Below, one piece after another: positions 5,201-7,984 of a DNA stretch of 7,984 bases. The stretch's first letter is position 1. Each line of letters opens with the position of its first letter. The position numbers and the translations under genes are program-made. The stretch is from the NCBI GenBank assembly GCA_903919215.1, contig CAIXHI010000289.1, positions 1 through 7,984 on the forward strand, read 5' to 3'. The notes under the pieces are model-generated. The model had not been told where the DNA came from, searched no databases, and saw only the letters and a list, made by a program, of their open reading frames with translations. This DNA is from an uncultured Acidimicrobiaceae bacterium (lineage in GTDB: Bacteria > Actinomycetota > Acidimicrobiia > Acidimicrobiales > Ilumatobacteraceae).

Positions 5201-7984
5201 GAAGGGCGTGAAGATGTCCGCGACATCGGTGGTGCGGGGCATTCAGGGGCTTGAGTTTGCAGCCACGGCTCCTGGATCGCTCGCCGGTATCAATGAAACT
5301 TTCCCCGCAGTGAAGTTGGTAAAGGCTCTGAAAGGATTGAGCACCAAGCAGGCAGTCGGTGCTGGGATCGCGATCGCTGCCGTGGTCATCACCGTCGCGG
5401 CAGTGGCGATCTATTTCGGGGCGAATGGATCATCGGAGGATGTCCTGCGGACGTCTCTCACTGTGGGTACAGCAGCCGGTGTCGCGCTCGCTGCGTGGCA
5501 GACGGTGACTGTCGCCCGGCAACTCCGGAACACCGGTCAATCCGCGTGGGCGCTGTTCAAGTCCGGATCGTCACAAAAGTATCTGGGCCAATCGAACAAG
5601 GTCAGCGTGATCGGTGCCCTCATTGCTGTCGGAGTGAGCTGGGGTTTCTTCATCTACAAGATGGTTGACTCTGGCGTTCAGGCGTGGAGTCCAGAGTTCA
5701 ATGCGGCGTTGGCAGGGGTGCTGGCCGACACGCTGTACATCGCGTTGCTGACCATCTTGGCGTTGACGGTGGTGGGCTCGGTGGTGGTCGCGCTGGTGGC
5801 GTTCGTCGATGCACTGATCACCCAGTTCTGCCCGACGCCTGATGAAGGCTGCACCACGATCAGTAGTGCAGTGACGCATGTACTCACTGGCGCGATCTTC
5901 GGGACCGCGCCGATGGTGGATGTGAACGCGTCAGACCTGATCTCTGTGCAGACGCCGACGATCTCGTTGACCAACCCCGAACTGGGGTACGTCCAGGGCA
6001 ACGGTCTGACGGTCTCGTTGCCGGTGGACAGCACGATCACCCATACCGATGTCGACCTGGCATGGCAGATGGACTTCTACCTCTGGATGTTCTCGATCGA
6101 GAACATCCGTTCCGGCAACTTCGCGCATGTCCTCAGTGCGCCCGTTGCGGTGACGCCGCCGGCCGCGAGCAGTCCGGGTTTGTGGGACTCGGTGACGGTG
6201 GCTGCCACACGCACCGGTAAGGACCTGTACCGGGCGACGAAGCACGAGACGGTGGTGTTCGCTGCGAGCAACGCGTTCACGTTCAACACTGCGGGGTTGA
6301 ACCGCTCGTTCTCGTACACGTTGAACTCTGCCTACACCTTTCCGAGCTACGAATGCTGGACGGTCCCCCTCCCGGTCCCGCCTGGCGTTGTCATCCCGGT
6401 GTGCTACGACCGGACACTCGACGGGACCACTTCGAGCGACTTGCCGCCATTGGTCTACGACGTCCTGCCCCCAACGTTGTCGGGCTTCCTCGCCACCACG
6501 TCTCGCGGTGGCGGCAGGGCGTTGGCGTGGGATTCGGCATTCGCTCGGATCAAGGATGCCGACCGCGACGGGTTGCTCGCCGTCAGCGATGGCGGTCTCG
6601 ACCTGAACGACTCACTGGTCGACGCTGATGGTGATGGTCTCACCGACGTGCGCGAACTGGAGTTGCGTGCCGACGGGTACGCGGTGTCGCTGTCGCTGGC
6701 CGACAGCGATGGTGATGGTCTGAGCGACCGACAGGAACTTGCTGCTGGTACGAATCCGGCGTTGGCCGACACCGACAACGACGGCTTGTCCGACGGTGAA
6801 GAGGCGCAGCATGTGGTGGCCGACGCGAACGGGGTCACCCGGATGGCCGGCGGGTGGGACATCGCCGTCGCCGGTCGCACGGTGCGGGTCTATTCCGACC
6901 CGAGCATCCCCGATTCTGATGGCGACGGAATCAGCGACAAGGCAGAGCAGCAACTGGCGGCGTCGGCCGTCCCGGCCGATCGTGTCGACGACATGGCCCG
7001 GCCGTATCACCCGAACGTGGTCAACACGGCCCCGATCGGTATTTCGATGAGCACCTCGAACCCGGCGGCGTTCGTTGCTCCGGGCGACACGGTGGACGTG
7101 ACGACGAGCGTGACGGCCAAGACTGCGCTTGCACCGAGCGTGCTCGAGATCTCCCTGCCCGGCGCCGCCGGGCCGTCGCCGGCACCGGCGCTGCTGGACT
7201 TCGACCCCACCACCTTCGTGGGCACCCAGACCCGTGAGCAGACCACCTCGTTCACCGTGCCCGAGGGAACGAACACAGTGAAAGTCGGCGCTGACGTACG
7301 CGCCTGGCTGCCCGACGGCACCCCGAGCGCTCCCGTAGTGCAGACACAACCCGGGCAGCAGGTGAGCACCAGCAAACCGATCATCGATTGGGATAGCAAC
7401 CTGCTGTCGGTTGCCGACCTGTTCGACTCGTTCCGCATCTTCGGGCACACCGTGGCGGGCACGAAGCAGGATGTGATCGCGGTCAACCCGCTCACCGGGT
7501 CGACCACCGTGCTCGACACCGACGCCGACACCACCGTCACCCCGTCGCGGGCGGACGGCAGAAGTGACTTCGACGGAGGTTCAGCGGGGAGCGCATGCAA
7601 CGATGCCGGCAACTGCATGACGATGTGGAGCGAGTACAACAAGTGCAGCACCGTGCAGATCAACGGACTCAAGAACGTCAGCGGTACTTTGAGCCCTTTC
7701 CAGGAGCCTCCGGAGTTCGGGATCTACATCAACCGCCATCCCGACACGGCGAGATCGTGGACCAACACCAACCTCGATCAGCTCGAACTGCTGTGGAGCT
7801 CGGTCGATCACGGCGGGGAGAACATGGCCCCGAACGCCGAAATCACCGCCCAGCCCACTGTGAACAACGGATTCCCGTTGACCACGAGGTTCTGTGGCAA
7901 CGCCGTCATCAACGTACGCGAATTGAACCCGCCCTACGCGAACATCAATAACAGTACGCACCTGTTCACGTGCGAGACCACTGG
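2268..7984 (+). CDS. Giant multi-domain envelope/surface protein with thrombospondin type-3 calcium repeats and internal membrane segments (partial, ≥1905 aa)
   Basis: This is a single frame of 1905 codons without a stop, open at the right edge. It starts at an ATG with a good ribosome-binding site. Residues 1-30 are a basic-hydrophobic signal anchor. Residues 31-260 form a small β-rich domain, followed by a membrane helix at 264-281 and a second signal-like segment at 292-314 ending in AQ repeats. Type-3 calcium repeats lie at 377-475. Residues 476-960 have no recognised domain. A basic stretch (962-1027) precedes four hydrophobic segments near 1030-1050, 1062-1082, 1112-1130 and 1155-1184. 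A β-rich region (1190-1420), a second type-3 cluster (1430-1560) and a further β-rich C-terminal part follow. Most cysteines occur in close pairs, as expected for an exported protein. I do not recognise a named family over the whole length. From memory, a similar order (LprG-like domain, helix, type-3 repeats, hydrophobic block) occurs in giant proteins of Chloroflexota and some Actinobacteria. No enzyme motif or cell-wall sorting signal is seen. Its role is unknown; adhesion or a secreted, membrane-inserting assembly are possibilities. Confidence 0.9.
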   Translation, partial: MRARVNHRRSSWVLLALAVVAAGGGWAAFARGSVGASGSNAVVAAWNRARAEGSYHFTSDVVQVATPAGSVLNAGRAGQSQRVHVDGVSDVGAAAMELELSTTGTSAAGGQTLAVRVVDGVTFQRDAGGGWVKSAAVTDALAPGADFMSVLGAASEVSVAGSDTVAGSLVTKYSFTVDGSAFAAARPGSSSCAGVTGTGVLWVGEDGLPVRQSLSLVFPERSGVSSTSQITIDFSEYGTASVPGVAHASGVSWWQFDLSGDYLAELLLLAAFVLLVAALAVRQRPSAPALSVRRVVALVVAFGLIGAEVSTSSAQAQAQAQAGSAVARVSPATVAAPKPENLTAQARAYERSQSADPHVDRLAVLPQLGDPTDTTTDTDLDGLTNFVEERIGTDPAETDSDGDGVDDKVEVDGFTVACAANTGAAVRWFGDPTVTDSNVDGLTDGMEWGVDTDGDCTPDFFDDDNDGDGVPDRIDAGTLTKVGGFGAATPLQLSLAGLETASALPTLVEFQVRPDDASHVRAALQPMDWPADTQGQIMDLNNSTDDMLLIPMLEITVPAGHVLPTESDLAAYNIQVNAADAAGARRVYVPLNVLKDPDSGADVAFSGRMLYSSQSSWATAQQVRLVWMVQVNNDVRCDPTAANAADVGCVSVGAVNGVDAGYVFDAPQIVHSYDNDPWMLTGLSVSQEQGTDSAVIYEDPAAVADRNDHTPTWLLEGILTERFLSTNPDTGVFEITPANIKRTLDSDLTSGVTVYGLPDVFQVETRSSPTFDRGLVDTAAAIDDVLQLKFTPRLGLGAAFQPLITTAIMTTYRSISLDTGSGFTTVNGASVSVRFPTAAEGGTQDTVGSVKWNPFCATGTTPAWRSCTLDEFLADVEQAAASEPTYDPEDPTQELAVPDPEVAAGELEFARLHALMMMSGRTVTTQIATIDDQVLASNRGYASTTALFSTSQLVEASQSISKQVYKRVFGFLYLRSLSKGVKMSATSVVRGIQGLEFAATAPGSLAGINETFPAVKLVKALKGLSTKQAVGAGIAIAAVVITVAAVAIYFGANGSSEDVLRTSLTVGTAAGVALAAWQTVTVARQLRNTGQSAWALFKSGSSQKYLGQSNKVSVIGALIAVGVSWGFFIYKMVDSGVQAWSPEFNAALAGVLADTLYIALLTILALTVVGSVVVALVAFVDALITQFCPTPDEGCTTISSAVTHVLTGAIFGTAPMVDVNASDLISVQTPTISLTNPELGYVQGNGLTVSLPVDSTITHTDVDLAWQMDFYLWMFSIENIRSGNFAHVLSAPVAVTPPAASSPGLWDSVTVAATRTGKDLYRATKHETVVFAASNAFTFNTAGLNRSFSYTLNSAYTFPSYECWTVPLPVPPGVVIPVCYDRTLDGTTSSDLPPLVYDVLPPTLSGFLATTSRGGGRALAWDSAFARIKDADRDGLLAVSDGGLDLNDSLVDADGDGLTDVRELELRADGYAVSLSLADSDGDGLSDRQELAAGTNPALADTDNDGLSDGEEAQHVVADANGVTRMAGGWDIAVAGRTVRVYSDPSIPDSDGDGISDKAEQQLAASAVPADRVDDMARPYHPNVVNTAPIGISMSTSNPAAFVAPGDTVDVTTSVTAKTALAPSVLEISLPGAAGPSPAPALLDFDPTTFVGTQTREQTTSFTVPEGTNTVKVGADVRAWLPDGTPSAPVVQTQPGQQVSTSKPIIDWDSNLLSVADLFDSFRIFGHTVAGTKQDVIAVNPLTGSTTVLDTDADTTVTPSRADGRSDFDGGSAGSACNDAGNCMTMWSEYNKCSTVQINGLKNVSGTLSPFQEPPEFGIYINRHPDTARSWTNTNLDQLELLWSSVDHGGENMAPNAEITAQPTVNNGFPLTTRFCGNAVINVRELNPPYANINNSTHLFTCETT
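2358..3047 (+). other. LppX/LprG-like extracytoplasmic domain of the giant protein
   Basis: Residues 31-260 alternate short β-strands (YHFTSDVVQV, LAVRVVDGVTFQR, LVTKYSFTVDG, LPVRQSLSLVFP, SQITIDFSEY) with a Gly-Trp turn (GGGWVK). This pattern suggests the half-barrel fold of LppX/LprG/LolA-type proteins, which hold lipids or hydrophobic ligands. There is no lipobox cysteine; the only cysteine is at 192. Fold assignment is by pattern alone. Confidence 0.45.
3057..3110 (+). other. Predicted transmembrane helix in the giant protein
   Basis: Residues 264-281 (AELLLLAAFVLLVAALAV) are uniformly hydrophobic and followed by RQR, the usual positive flank on the cytoplasmic side. The preceding domain would then lie outside the membrane. 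Confidence 0.8.
3141..3230 (+). other. Second signal-peptide-like segment with (Ala-Gln)4 repeat
   Basis: Residues 292-307 have two arginines followed by VVALVVAFGLIGA. They are followed by a polar stretch and AQAQAQAQ (314-321), which has the n-, h- and c-region layout of an export signal and AxA-type cleavage possibilities. The DNA of the repeat (3207-3230) is four hexamers, GCGCAG three times and GCTCAG once. A GTG at 3141 is in frame but has no ribosome-binding site. Confidence 0.5.
3396..3692 (+). other. Thrombospondin type-3 calcium-binding cluster 1
   Basis: Residues 377-475 hold aspartate-rich motifs at 377 (DTDLDGLTN), 399 (DSDGDGVDD), 436 (DSNVDGLTD), 451 (DTDGDCTPD) and 462-472 (DDDNDGDGVPD). 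These ligate Ca2+ through Asp side chains, as in type-3 repeats. EVDGFTV at 410-416, directly after a repeat, resembles the junction in the protective antigen calcium domain. Cys418 and Cys456 may pair. Confidence 0.85.
5355..5819 (+). other. Internal hydrophobic block with about four predicted membrane segments
   Basis: Hydrophobic runs lie at about residues 1030-1050, 1062-1082 (weaker), 1112-1130 and 1155-1184. The last is about 30 residues long and could be a hairpin. The stretch before it (962-1027) has 11 Lys/Arg and 2 acidic residues, and the loop at about 1083-1111 has five Lys/Arg and no acidic residue. Confidence 0.7.
6555..6947 (+). other. Thrombospondin type-3 calcium-binding cluster 2
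   Basis: Residues 1430-1560 contain motifs at 1430 (DADRDGL), 1452 (DADGDGLTD), 1479 (DSDGDGLSD), 1501 (DTDNDGLSD) and 1549 (DSDGDGISD). Between the fourth and fifth lies a short strand segment (GGWDIAVAGRTVRVYSDP), a spacing unit also seen in other type-3 proteins. It is more regular than cluster 1. Confidence 0.87.

Noticed and set aside
6555..6947. Tandem DNA repeat or CRISPR-like array from the recurring GATGGTGATGG motifs
   Set aside because: The recurrence is at protein level (DxDGDGLxD) with irregular spacing and diverged codons. There are no constant repeats with unique spacers.

Overview
The window is GC-rich DNA with GTG starts and short intergenic gaps, and it looks like a high-GC actinobacterium. 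The copZ–copA order with a CsoR-type operator fits that group. I lean towards an environmental lineage such as Acidimicrobiia, but nothing in the window fixes the genus. I see no rRNA, tRNA, CRISPR array, insertion sequence or phage gene.

Left part (1–1300, minus strand): a compact copper-resistance operon, transcribed right to left. A promoter carries a perfect palindrome of CsoR type in its spacer. It is followed by copZ (a 67-residue copper chaperone), an unlisted 44-residue single-span membrane peptide ending in His/Met, and copA (a copper-exporting P1B-type ATPase). copA starts by a 4-base overlap with the small gene and runs off the left edge before its phosphorylation site. The expected working is that Cu(I) releases the repressor, CopZ carries Cu(I) to the ATPase, and the ATPase exports it.

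Middle (1300–2267): a minus-strand crotonase-superfamily gene resembling ECHDC3 that lacks both hydratase glutamates. Next comes a divergent intergenic region of about 190 bp with an AT-rich palindrome over candidate promoters in both directions.

Right part (2268–7984, plus strand): one uninterrupted reading frame of at least 1905 codons, still open at the right edge. It encodes a giant envelope or surface protein. In order it has a signal anchor, a LppX/LprG-like small-β domain, a transmembrane helix, a second signal-peptide-like hydrophobic segment with an Ala-Gln repeat, a calcium-binding thrombospondin type-3 cluster, and a long unassigned region. Then follow a basic helical stretch leading into four strongly hydrophobic segments, a β-rich region, a second type-3 cluster, and a β-rich, cysteine-bearing C-terminal part. 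The spacing around the type-3 repeats recalls the calcium-binding domain of the anthrax protective antigen family. No function can be assigned. This protein is the item in the window most likely to represent an undescribed system.
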